NCBI GenBank assembly: GCA_003483675.1
Contig: DMYK01000298.1
Coordinates: forward strand, 1 to 6,343
Direction of reading: 5' to 3'
Length of the DNA stretch: 6,343 nt
DNA from: Microcoleaceae cyanobacterium UBA11344
GTDB taxonomy: Bacteria; Cyanobacteriota; Cyanobacteriia; Cyanobacteriales; Microcoleaceae
The position numbers and the translations under genes are program-made. Positions 1 to 4,718 of the stretch are shown in pieces; position 1 is the first letter of the stretch, and each line of letters opens with the position of its first letter. The notes beneath the pieces are model-generated. The model saw only the letters and a program-made list of their open reading frames with translations, was not told the origin of the DNA and did not search any database.

Positions 1-321
1 GGACAAGATTAACGATGGATTTTTCATTTTGCACCGCTATAAACAGGCTTTCTAGCTTGTTCTACCCAAAGCTTACTGAAAATGGTGCTGCTATGTGAGA
101 TTAATTTGAAATTGTGTCAGGAGTTTGAAGGCCGAACCCTCCTACTCTTGCTCACAGACATAGCCTGCTAACGGGTGCAGTGTATCGGTAAATCCAGACT
201 ATTTTAAGTGCTGCGGCCTAAATCGTGTTGTAAAATACATTATTTGTGTCTTTTTTTATAGCTTACAGCAGCGTGAGGGCATCGCGCGGCACCCAAGCGC
301 TACCGCCAAACTAGGTCGCCC
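1..321. other. Left-hand gap without a recognisable gene
   Basis: No reading frame of useful length or familiar protein is present on either strand. The base composition is mixed, with an AT-rich patch near 228-260 that includes a run of seven T. A weak 5-bp stem (119-123 with 139-143) is visible, but it is too small to support an RNA gene. I looked for tRNA arms and for the starts of tmRNA and RNase P RNA and recognised none. This may be the trailing or leading region of a gene beyond the left edge. Nothing firmer can be said. Confidence 0.5.
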
Positions 322-345
322 CGGTAACTGAGCGGAGTCGAAGTG
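322..345 (+). repeat. Dispersed 24-bp repeat, copy 1
   Basis: The shared pattern is CGGT, two variable bases, then C(T/A)GAGCG(N)AGTCGAAG(Y)G. Two further copies lie in the same orientation at 607-630 and 674-697. From memory, this motif (…GAGCGNAGTCGAAG…) is very common between genes in many cyanobacterial genomes. That is recollection, not a search result. Confidence 0.65.
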
Positions 346-360
346 TTCGCTGACATCGGC

Positions 361-378
361 GGATGAGGACGCTCATCC
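361..378. repeat. Small perfect hairpin (7-bp stem, 4-base loop)
   Basis: The arms GGATGAG (361-367) and CTCATCC (372-378) are exact reverse complements around the loop GACG. No T-run follows on either strand, so it is not a standard intrinsic terminator. It lies inside the repeat patch. Confidence 0.5.
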
Positions 379-409
379 CTGGCTGTTTATTTGCTAGCGT
401 TCAGTAGGG

Positions 410-445
410 AAACGGCACTGCGTCCAGAAACGGCACTGCGTCCAG
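410..445. repeat. Two perfect 18-bp tandem copies
   Basis: The unit AAACGGCACTGCGTCCAG occurs at 410-427 and again at 428-445, followed by a partial copy (AAAC). Although 18 is a multiple of three, the small reading frames across it carry other out-of-frame repeats and look non-coding. The last ten bases of the unit (CTGCGTCCAG) recur at 4678-4687, in an arm of the inverted repeat downstream of pyrG. Confidence 0.75.
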
Positions 446-475
446 AAACTGTGGGCAACGCCGGCTGCGACACGC

Positions 476-531
476 CGTAGGGGCATCGGCGTAGGGGCAT
501 CGGCGTAAGGGCATCGGCGTAGGGGCATCGG
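476..531. repeat. 14-bp tandem repeat, four copies
   Basis: The unit CGTAGGGGCATCGG occurs at 476-489, 490-503, 504-517 and 518-531. The third copy has one change (A for G at 508) and the other three are identical. The 14-base period would shift a reading frame, so the small - strand frames crossing it are artefacts. The last copy runs straight into a palindrome at 523-543, suggesting that the tandem copies grew from one side of a palindromic element. Confidence 0.8.
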
Positions 532-543
532 CATGCCGTGCCC
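523..543. repeat. REP-like palindrome at the end of the 14-bp array
   Basis: GGGCA (523-527) and TGCCC (539-543) flank a perfect 10-bp palindrome, CGGCATGCCG (529-538). A single unpaired T (528) interrupts an otherwise 20-base perfect palindrome. GC-rich palindromes built on GGCATGCC are, as I recall, frequent between genes of filamentous cyanobacteria. The strand of transcription, if any, is unknown. Confidence 0.6.
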
Positions 544-606
544 GCAACCCTAACTTCAGAACTCGCATTGTGGGGCCGAACCGCATCGGTCACGCTCGCA
601 ACGTCG

Positions 607-630
607 CGGTCGCTGAGCGAAGTCGAAGCG
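607..630 (+). repeat. Dispersed 24-bp repeat, copy 2
   Basis: This is the second copy of the element at 322-345, with the core CTGAGCGAAGTCGAAGCG at 613-630. It differs from copy 1 at the two variable bases and at two core positions. Confidence 0.65.
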
Positions 631-673
631 CCTCTGTCTAAACCAATATGCTAGGTCTTCTGGGGGAGAGAAG

Positions 674-697
674 CGGTAACAGAGCGTAGTCGAAGTG
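674..697 (+). repeat. Dispersed 24-bp repeat, copy 3
   Basis: This is the third copy of the element at 322-345, with the core CAGAGCGTAGTCGAAGTG at 680-697. It begins 43 bases after copy 2 ends. Confidence 0.65.
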
Positions 698-709
698 CCA
701 CCCTGGTAA

Positions 710-738
710 TAGGGATTCTCGATGGTGGAGAATCCCTA
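710..738. repeat. 11-bp perfect inverted repeat upstream of the 85-aa gene
   Basis: AGGGATTCTC (711-720) pairs exactly with GAGAATCCCT (728-737) around a 7-base loop, GATGGTG. T710 and A738 add an eleventh pair. There is no T-run after either arm, so intrinsic termination is unlikely. It marks the end of the repeat patch and lies about 34 bases before the candidate promoter. It could be a protein-binding site, an RNA hairpin or another small palindromic repeat, and the sequence does not decide between these. Confidence 0.55.
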
Positions 739-771
739 AGCTGACGCACCCTAGGAAGCTAGATGAATAAA

Positions 772-800
772 TTGATCGAGTAACAGGTAAAATATAGTAT
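772..800 (+). promoter_or_regulatory. Candidate sigma-70-type promoter for the 85-aa/mltA pair
   Basis: TTGATC (772-777) matches the -35 consensus at four of six bases, and TAGTAT (795-800) matches the -10 consensus at four of six. The spacer is exactly 17 bases. A transcript would start near 806-808 and have a leader of roughly 33 bases before the ATG at 840. No other pair with good spacing was seen close to this start. The call rests on pattern alone. Confidence 0.4.
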
Positions 801-813
801 GGTTCCAAAAGCT

Positions 814-834
814 TAAAATCAAAAATCTAAAATA
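814..834. repeat. Degenerate 7-base repeat just before a start codon (three units)
   Basis: TAAAATC (814-820), AAAAATC (821-827) and TAAAATA (828-834) form three imperfect heptamers ending five bases before the ATG at 840. They occupy the place where a ribosome binding site would be, and no Shine-Dalgarno motif is visible. AT-rich leaders can mimic such repeats, so this is the weakest of the four 7-base arrays in the window. Confidence 0.45.
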
Positions 835-839
835 CAGAT

Positions 840-1097
840 ATGGCCAGAACTCCCAACGAATATTCCGTGCACCTGCTGCTAAGTGGTGGCCACCGCGAAG
901 AAGTGCGTTTCGCAACGCTGCAAGATTTTCAGAAGTGGTACAGCGGCGTGTTGGTGCCCAAACAAGACTCACCAGAATTTCTCAATGTCCCGATCAAAAA
1001 TATTCAAGGCGAATACATGGTGGTTCGCCCTACCAGTGTTCAGGCAATTCGCGTAGAACCGATCTTTACTTCTAGTGTTGAAAGATACGATGAATAA
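840..1097 (+). CDS. Conserved-looking 85-residue cytoplasmic protein of unknown function
   Basis: The product is a soluble 85-residue protein with no signal peptide, membrane segment or cysteine. It begins MARTPNEYSVHLLLSGGHRE and alternates short strands with charged turns. Noticeable segments are SGGHREEVRF (15-24), an aromatic-rich helix around LQDFQKWY (27-34), and PIKNIQGEYMVVRP (51-64), which looks like a beta hairpin. The style resembles small proteins I remember as widespread in cyanobacteria, but I cannot name a family. ATG 840 is chosen because the reading is compact, a candidate promoter lies just upstream, and there is no competing start. Its stop overlaps the mltA start by 8 bases, so it is probably co-transcribed and perhaps translationally coupled with the transglycosylase gene. 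That hints at a shared role, but no function should be assigned. I am confident that it is a gene and not confident about its job. Confidence 0.8.
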   Translation: MARTPNEYSVHLLLSGGHREEVRFATLQDFQKWYSGVLVPKQDSPEFLNVPIKNIQGEYMVVRPTSVQAIRVEPIFTSSVERYDE

Positions 1098-2292
1098 GGG
1101 ACAATGGAAATTGAGTAAAATTTTTCGCTATCAGCTATTGACGATCGCCTGTTGCATTTTGGCGATCGCCTTTTCAGTGCCCGTTGTTGCAGTTCCCCCG
1201 CTACAACCAGTTAGTGCGAATCAGCTACAAGCGAGTGAATCGGAGTCGATCGCCTTTGATGCTCAAATTTGGGGCGTTGAGGGCAAACCGGGAGACAAAG
1301 CATCGCTGTTAAAGTCGATCAACTACAGCCTTGGTTATCTCGATACAGCCGCCGCAGCTAATGCTTACAGTCGCTATCAAGTAGCAGGAATTACGCGCGA
1401 TCGCGTCCGCCGTTCCCTCGATCGCTTTCGCCAATTAGTGATCAATTCTACTACACCAGCACAACTTGAGCAATCTGTCAAGCGGGAATTTGTATTTTAC
1501 AAATCCATCGGCAAAGACGGGCAAGGCACTGTAGCATTTACCGGTTATTTTGAGCCGACTTACGCAGCATCTAGAACCCCGACAGCCGAATATCGCTATC
1601 CCCTGTATCGCGTGCCGCCAAACATGACATCTTGGGCCAAACCTCACCCGACAAGATTGGAATTAGAAGGCGAAGATGCTTTGCAGGCAAGTAAAGGATT
1701 GTTGCGGGGATTAGAATTAGTTTGGTTGCGCGATCGATTCCAAGCATTTCTGGTTCACGTCCAAGGTTCTGCGAGATTGCAACTAACAGATGGTAGCATG
1801 ATGACAGTGGGTTTTGCCGGCAAAACAAGTCACAGTTATACAGGAGTTGGGCGAGAATTAGTGAAAGACGGAAAGTTTACTTTAGAACAGTTAAATTTGC
1901 CGAAACTAACAGAATATTTTACCAATTTTCCCGAAGATATGAACAAGTATTTGCCAAAAAATCAAAGCTTTGTATTCTTCCGGGACACAAACGGATCTCC
2001 AGCCACAGGAAGTATTGGAGTACCAGTAACTGCCGAAAGGTCGATCGCCACCGACAAATCCTTAATGCCGCCCGGTGCCCTAGCATTAATTAGCACCAAA
2101 CTACCCTACCCAAATGCAGAAGGAAAACTCGAACAAAACACAGTGAATCGGTACGTTTTAGACCAAGATACAGGCGGTGCAATTAAAGGTGCCGGCAGAG
2201 TAGATGTGTTTATGGGAACCGGAAACCTTGCAGGCGATCGAGCCGGTTTCATCAACTCAACCGGAGAACTGTATTATCCACTTTTAAAATAG
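1090..2292 (+). CDS. mltA: Membrane-bound or exported lytic murein transglycosylase, MltA family
   Basis: This 400-residue enzyme should cleave the MurNAc-GlcNAc bond of peptidoglycan, leaving a 1,6-anhydroMurNAc end, and act outside the cytoplasmic membrane in wall turnover. Residues 1-36 form a signal peptide: a basic start, a hydrophobic stretch at 16-34 and a plausible signal peptidase I site after VVA (32-34). The cysteines at 21-22 lie too early and out of context for a clear lipobox, unlike the lipoprotein MltA of E. coli. The MltA insert domain is marked by FTGYFEP (150-156) and by VHVQGSARLQLTDG (222-235). The C-terminal 3D domain starts near VPVTAERSIA (311-320) and holds the conserved aspartates D358, D360 and D372 around DTGGAIKG; the family's catalytic acid is one of this group. 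All hallmark motifs are intact and the length is usual. ATG 1090 is preferred over GTG 1075 or TTG 1078 because it gives a typical signal peptide. The start overlaps the upstream stop. Two HIP1 sites lie inside the gene. Confidence 0.93.
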   Translation: MNKGQWKLSKIFRYQLLTIACCILAIAFSVPVVAVPPLQPVSANQLQASESESIAFDAQIWGVEGKPGDKASLLKSINYSLGYLDTAAAANAYSRYQVAGITRDRVRRSLDRFRQLVINSTTPAQLEQSVKREFVFYKSIGKDGQGTVAFTGYFEPTYAASRTPTAEYRYPLYRVPPNMTSWAKPHPTRLELEGEDALQASKGLLRGLELVWLRDRFQAFLVHVQGSARLQLTDGSMMTVGFAGKTSHSYTGVGRELVKDGKFTLEQLNLPKLTEYFTNFPEDMNKYLPKNQSFVFFRDTNGSPATGSIGVPVTAERSIATDKSLMPPGALALISTKLPYPNAEGKLEQNTVNRYVLDQDTGGAIKGAGRVDVFMGTGNLAGDRAGFINSTGELYYPLLK

Positions 2293-2325
2293 ATCAAACA
2301 ATCCTACGCATTGCAACATAATTCT

Positions 2326-2357
2326 GTCATTCTGAGGGTGACGAAGCATCTCAAACC
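2326..2357 (+). repeat. Dispersed TCATTCTGAG-type repeat
   Basis: This intergenic segment begins GTCATTCTGAGGGTGACGAA and continues to a CATCTCAAACC end. It resembles the repeat family with core TCATTCTGAGCGNAGCGAAGNATCTCA, which I remember as scattered through cyanobacterial and some other bacterial genomes. The copy here is diverged. With the decamer repeat at 2411-2446 it fills much of the 174-base gap after mltA. Recognition is from memory only. Confidence 0.5.
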
Positions 2358-2410
2358 TTTGCAACACCGCCCGCTTTGTGCGTAAATTATGTGAAACAAT
2401 CTCCATCCAT

Positions 2411-2446
2411 CTGCGTGCATCTGCGTATATCTGCCTGCATCTGCGG
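2411..2446 (+). repeat. 10-base tandem repeat (CTGCGTGCAT type)
   Basis: The units are CTGCGTGCAT (2411-2420), CTGCGTATAT (2421-2430), CTGCCTGCAT (2431-2440) and a final partial CTGCGG (2441-2446). The bases before it (2401-2410) may be a worn further copy. Arrays of the form ATCTGCGTNC…ATCTGCGGT are, as I recall, common small repeats between genes in several bacterial phyla. The end of the array supplies the GTG at 2446 that would extend the next gene by seven codons. I take that GTG as part of the repeat and not as a real start. Confidence 0.65.
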
Positions 2447-2466
2447 TGAAAAAATCCCCAACTCAA

Positions 2467-2964
2467 ATGCTAGACAAAATTTGGCAATTCATCAAACAAC
2501 TAATACAGCGACTGTTCAAAACCCAACCCTCCCATCCCCCAGCACAACAAAAGCCCCTTCCACCAACCCTGACAGACGCCGAATACGAGGCGAAATTCAT
2601 GGAACTTCTCGAAGGAGTGAATCAAGGCTGGAGTAGAGGAGATGTCGCCGGATTTCTCATCGCAAAACGCCTGAAAGATGCGGAATTAGCCGCTTGGCTG
2701 CATCGGTTTGGGGTTCGATTGCTAGAGGGCGAACATGGAGATGTCCCCGCGACAGATGCAGTCGAATCGCTTCAGGAATTGGCGCGCAGGCTGCTGTTAT
2801 TGAGTAGAATTCGTGACGGGGAATTGGGAAATGTTGCGAGGGAAATTAGCCGGGACATATTAGCAAGATTTCCGCTACCGATTGTTGAGGATGATGGTGG
2901 GAATGGGGAGGTTATTGAGGCGGTGTTTGTGGGGGATGGTTTGGGTTTTTCTGAGGAAGAATAA
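2467..2964 (+). CDS. 165-residue helical protein of unknown function with acidic tail
   Basis: No function can be assigned. From ATG 2467 the protein begins with an amphipathic helix (residues 1-19, MLDKIWQFIKQLIQRLFKT) that could lie along a membrane or bind a partner. A proline-rich linker follows (20-35), then a helical domain (36-136) containing EYEAKFMELLEGVNQGWS (39-56), AAWLHRFGVRLLEG (75-88) and GELGNVAREISRDIL (118-132). A glycine- and acid-rich tail (137-165) ends in SEEE. I remember very similar EYE…LLEGV…GW and W…RFG…LL segments in cyanobacterial proteins of several domain layouts, so this may be a stand-alone version of a shared helical module; that is recollection. A GTG at 2446 would add seven residues but lies in a repeat. 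No clear ribosome binding site was seen. Bases 2881-2960, coding for the tail, contain only two C. Confidence 0.75.
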   Translation: MLDKIWQFIKQLIQRLFKTQPSHPPAQQKPLPPTLTDAEYEAKFMELLEGVNQGWSRGDVAGFLIAKRLKDAELAAWLHRFGVRLLEGEHGDVPATDAVESLQELARRLLLLSRIRDGELGNVAREISRDILARFPLPIVEDDGGNGEVIEAVFVGDGLGFSEEE

Positions 2965-3000
2965 GTTGCTAAAAATATCAATTGCTTGTTAGGATCGAAA

Positions 3001-3021
3001 ATCCCAAATCCCAAATCCCAA
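3001..3021. repeat. Perfect 7-base repeat (ATCCCAA, three units) before the ROK gene
   Basis: ATCCCAA occurs three times in a row (3001-3021), followed by a partial ATC (3022-3024). The ROK start codon begins at 3027. The array takes the position of the ribosome binding site, and no Shine-Dalgarno motif is present. Some reading starts (TTG at 2982) would run through the array and add a 15-residue extension encoded by the repeat, which looks unnatural. Confidence 0.75.
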
Positions 3022-3026
3022 ATCGA

Positions 3027-3905
3027 ATGACACAAGTAATCGGCATCGACTTAGGCGGCACCGCAATTAAACTCGGCAGATTCAGCGCCGACGGAATTTG
3101 TCACGAATCCTTAACAGTGCCAACGCCTCAACCGGCAACGCCTGAAGCGGTTTTAGCGGCAATGGTAGACGCAATTTCTCAACTCAATCCAGTCGAAAAT
3201 GCTGTAAAGTCGATCGGCATTGGCACCCCTGGCCCCGCAGATGCTGCTGGGAGAATAGCCAGAGTCGCAATTAACCTCAAAAACTGGCAAAACGTCCCCC
3301 TAGCTGACTGGTTGGAAGCCAAAACCGGACTGCCGACAATATTAGCAAATGACGCTAACTGTGCCGGATTGGGAGAAGCTTGGTTAGGTGCTGGCCGCCA
3401 CTTTAAAAACCTAATTTTACTAACATTAGGCACTGGTGTCGGCGGTGCAGTTATCCTAGATGGTAAACTATTTTCAGGTCATCTAGGTGCCGCCGGCGAG
3501 TTAGGATTAATTACGATCAATCCCGACGGCCCGGAGTGCAACAGCGGCAATCGCGGTTCCTTAGAACAATATGTTTCAGTGCAAGCAATTCGCCGCGAAA
3601 CGGGTTTAGAACCACTAGAATTAGCAAATCTTGCTAAGTCTGGAGATGCCAAAGCTGTAGAATATTGGCAAAATTACGGTCGTTATCTCGGTATAGGTTT
3701 GGCGAGTCTCATTTATGTTTTAACCCCGGAAGCTATTATTATCGGCGGCGGAATTAGTGCAGGTGCAGAGTTTTTTTTGCCAGCAGTTATAGCAGAAATT
3801 GAGCGGCGGGTACTCCCCAGTTCTCGCGAAGATTTGCAGTTATTGGTCGCTGAATTGGGCAATCAAGCAGGGATGGTAGGGGCTGCAAAACTAGCTTTGA
3901 TGTAA
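3027..3905 (+). CDS. ROK-family sugar kinase, probable glucokinase, with degenerate zinc site
   Basis: This 292-residue cytoplasmic protein has the full ROK kinase fold without the DNA-binding helix-turn-helix found in ROK repressors, so it should phosphorylate a hexose with ATP; glucose is the most likely substrate but is not shown. The first phosphate-binding loop is IGIDLGGTAIKLG (5-17). GIGTPGPAD (64-72) is a ROK signature. The probable catalytic aspartate is D109 in LANDANCAGLGE (106-117). LTLGTGVGG (132-140) is the second phosphate loop, and IIIGGGIS (237-244) closes the ATP site. In the family's sugar/zinc segment, E158 is kept but the usual histidine is L161, and the CxCGxxGC triad reads C171-N-S173-G-N-R-G-S178. 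Three of the four zinc ligands are therefore absent. ATG 3027 is chosen because the family starts just before the phosphate loop. The gene meets the next one tail to tail. Confidence 0.9.
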   Translation: MTQVIGIDLGGTAIKLGRFSADGICHESLTVPTPQPATPEAVLAAMVDAISQLNPVENAVKSIGIGTPGPADAAGRIARVAINLKNWQNVPLADWLEAKTGLPTILANDANCAGLGEAWLGAGRHFKNLILLTLGTGVGGAVILDGKLFSGHLGAAGELGLITINPDGPECNSGNRGSLEQYVSVQAIRRETGLEPLELANLAKSGDAKAVEYWQNYGRYLGIGLASLIYVLTPEAIIIGGGISAGAEFFLPAVIAEIERRVLPSSREDLQLLVAELGNQAGMVGAAKLALM

Positions 3906-3913
3906 TAGCGGGA

Positions 3914-3946
3914 ATTGGTAATTGGGCCTAGGGCCTAGGCCCTAGG
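3914..3946. repeat. Triple CCTAGG element forming a 20-base perfect palindrome
   Basis: CCTAGG occurs at 3927-3932, 3934-3939 and 3941-3946, each separated by one base, so the sequence has a 7-base period. It is also its own reverse complement over the whole of 3927-3946. The bases just before it, ATTGGTAATTGG (3914-3925), can pair at 11 of 12 positions with the CAATAAC array downstream (for example 3960-3971). The transcript could thus fold into a larger hairpin with this palindrome inside. It lies between two convergent genes and could act as a shared end-of-transcript structure, although there is no T-run on either side. Confidence 0.7.
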
Positions 3947-3953
3947 AACCAAC

Positions 3954-4009
3954 AAATAACCAATAACCAATAACCAATAACCAATAACCAATAACCAATA
4001 ACCAATAAC
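3954..4009. repeat. 7-base tandem repeat CAATAAC, seven perfect units plus one imperfect
   Basis: Seven identical CAATAAC units occupy 3961-4009, preceded by one imperfect unit, AAATAAC (3954-3960). The array fills most of the space between the ROK kinase stop and the stop of the 140-residue gene. It corresponds to what the cyanobacterial literature calls short tandemly repeated repetitive (STRR) heptamers, although I do not recall this exact unit among the original ones. Perfect identity of seven copies suggests recent expansion by replication slippage, so copy number probably varies between strains. Confidence 0.9.
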
Positions 4010-4020
4010 AACTGACTTCT

Positions 4021-4443
4021 TCATGGCAAAGAGTGTCCAGTTGTATTTTTAATGTATTCATGCACTTGTTGATAAGCCTCCTGGTTGCCTGGGCGGGTGA
4101 GAATAATAGTATTTGCACTGTCGGGCAGCCAAAAGCTTAGCCGACCGTTAGGTTCGCAAACAAAAGAGCTAATTCGACTCAAATCGATCGCAAATTCTTT
4201 GCGGTCATAATGGATTTTCACCCAGGCACCTTTAAAATTGCGATCGATCGTTTTTTTGATGTAATCGAGAACTTGCTTGTAAGTGTCAGAGTTGGCGTGG
4301 GGAATGAGGATAATCGGTTGACTGCTATTAGGCAGCCAAAATGTGAGCCGCTTATTATCCAGTTCGCTAGAAAAAGCACCAATAGTATCAAGGTCAATTA
4401 GATATGTATTTTTCTCATAAGTAAATTTTATCCAGTAAGCCAC
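4021..4443 (-). CDS. 140-residue protein made of two tandem copies of one domain, unknown function
   Basis: I do not recognise a named family. The protein is soluble, without signal or membrane segments, and consists of two homologous halves, residues 3-68 and 73-137. Each half reads W(I/V)K…Y…IDL…I..F…RL(T/S)FWLP(N/D)S…IIL…N…Y.QV..YIK. Aligned with a single one-residue gap, about 27 of 63 positions are identical by my count. The pattern suggests several beta strands followed by one C-terminal helix (54-65 and 123-134). The single cysteine is C96 in the second half, and no catalytic motif is evident. A binding or scaffold role is possible but speculative. The start is a GTG at 4441-4443, supported by a strong Shine-Dalgarno sequence. 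It lies downstream of pyrG on the same strand, 280 bases away, so a shared transcript is possible but not indicated. Confidence 0.8.
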   Translation of the reverse strand: MAYWIKFTYEKNTYLIDLDTIGAFSSELDNKRLTFWLPNSSQPIILIPHANSDTYKQVLDYIKKTIDRNFKGAWVKIHYDRKEFAIDLSRISSFVCEPNGRLSFWLPDSANTIILTRPGNQEAYQQVHEYIKNTTGHSLP

Positions 4444-4446
4444 AAG

Positions 4447-4453
4447 ACCTCCT
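4447..4453 (-). promoter_or_regulatory. Strong ribosome binding site that fixes a GTG start
   Basis: Read on the - strand this is AGGAGGT, a near-perfect anti-16S match, with four bases between AGGAGG and the GTG at 4443. It is the only strong Shine-Dalgarno sequence in front of any gene in the window. It supports GTG as the start of the 140-residue protein, whose first repeat begins three residues later. Confidence 0.75.
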
Positions 4454-4599
4454 CAAACCTGTGTTCCCTGGTATTTTAGGATAGTTTGACAACTCACCCT
4501 TCAAATCCCAGCCCAAAAATTAAGTCGCAATGCTTGCTAAAATTAGATGACAATTCTTCAAGCTTCTTGCACCTGTCGCCCTAGCCTTTTGACCGAAAC

Positions 4600-4691
4600 A
4601 GTCCTGGACGCAAAAATTGCTTTCCAACACTGTTGGTAGCGGTAAGGTGAGCCCATAAGCACCTACAGATAGAGTTTCTGCGTCCAGGACT
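4600..4691 (-). ncRNA. Structured segment downstream of pyrG, possible small RNA or 3' element
   Basis: AGTCCTGGACGCA (4600-4612) and TGCGTCCAGGACT (4679-4691) are perfect 13-base reverse complements enclosing 66 bases. A three-base offset would extend the pairing outward with ACAGT/ACTGT. The enclosed part holds smaller pairings, including CCAACA/TGTTGG (about 4624-4636) and AGGTG/CACCT (near 4645-4663). It begins about 33 bases after the pyrG stop on the - strand, so it could be a 3' untranslated structure, a processed small RNA or an inactive palindromic repeat. No T-run follows the distal arm, which argues against a simple terminator. Orientation is assumed from pyrG. A 63-codon frame crosses the segment, but it opens with TTG, has no Shine-Dalgarno sequence and is spanned by the inverted repeat, so I do not call it a gene. 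Confidence 0.35.
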
Positions 4692-4718
4692 ACTGTTGCA
4701 CGATCGCGCAATTTAACT

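Noticed and set aside
111..150. Possible tRNA T-arm (GGGTTCGGCC on the - strand)
   Set aside because: The stem is five pairs with a 15-base loop, and no acceptor, D or anticodon arm could be placed around it.
387..593. Two small - strand reading frames (61-68 codons) over the repeat patch
   Set aside because: They consist mostly of translated 14- and 18-base repeats, have no ribosome binding site, and the 14-base period changes frame. They are artefacts of repeats.
2376..2636. 86-codon + strand reading frame over the decamer repeat
   Set aside because: Its first part is translated repeat, and the rest is the wrong frame of the 165-residue gene.
2899..2945. Possible G-quadruplex from four G-runs
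   Set aside because: One loop would be 22 bases long, so a stable quadruplex is unlikely.
2982..3026. TTG start giving the ROK kinase 15 extra residues
   Set aside because: The extension is mostly translated ATCCCAA repeat and lies before the conserved phosphate loop, where family members normally begin.
4520..4711. 63-codon - strand reading frame after pyrG
   Set aside because: It starts with TTG, lacks a Shine-Dalgarno sequence, has no recognisable protein features and is spanned by a 13-base inverted repeat. An RNA or repeat explanation fits better.
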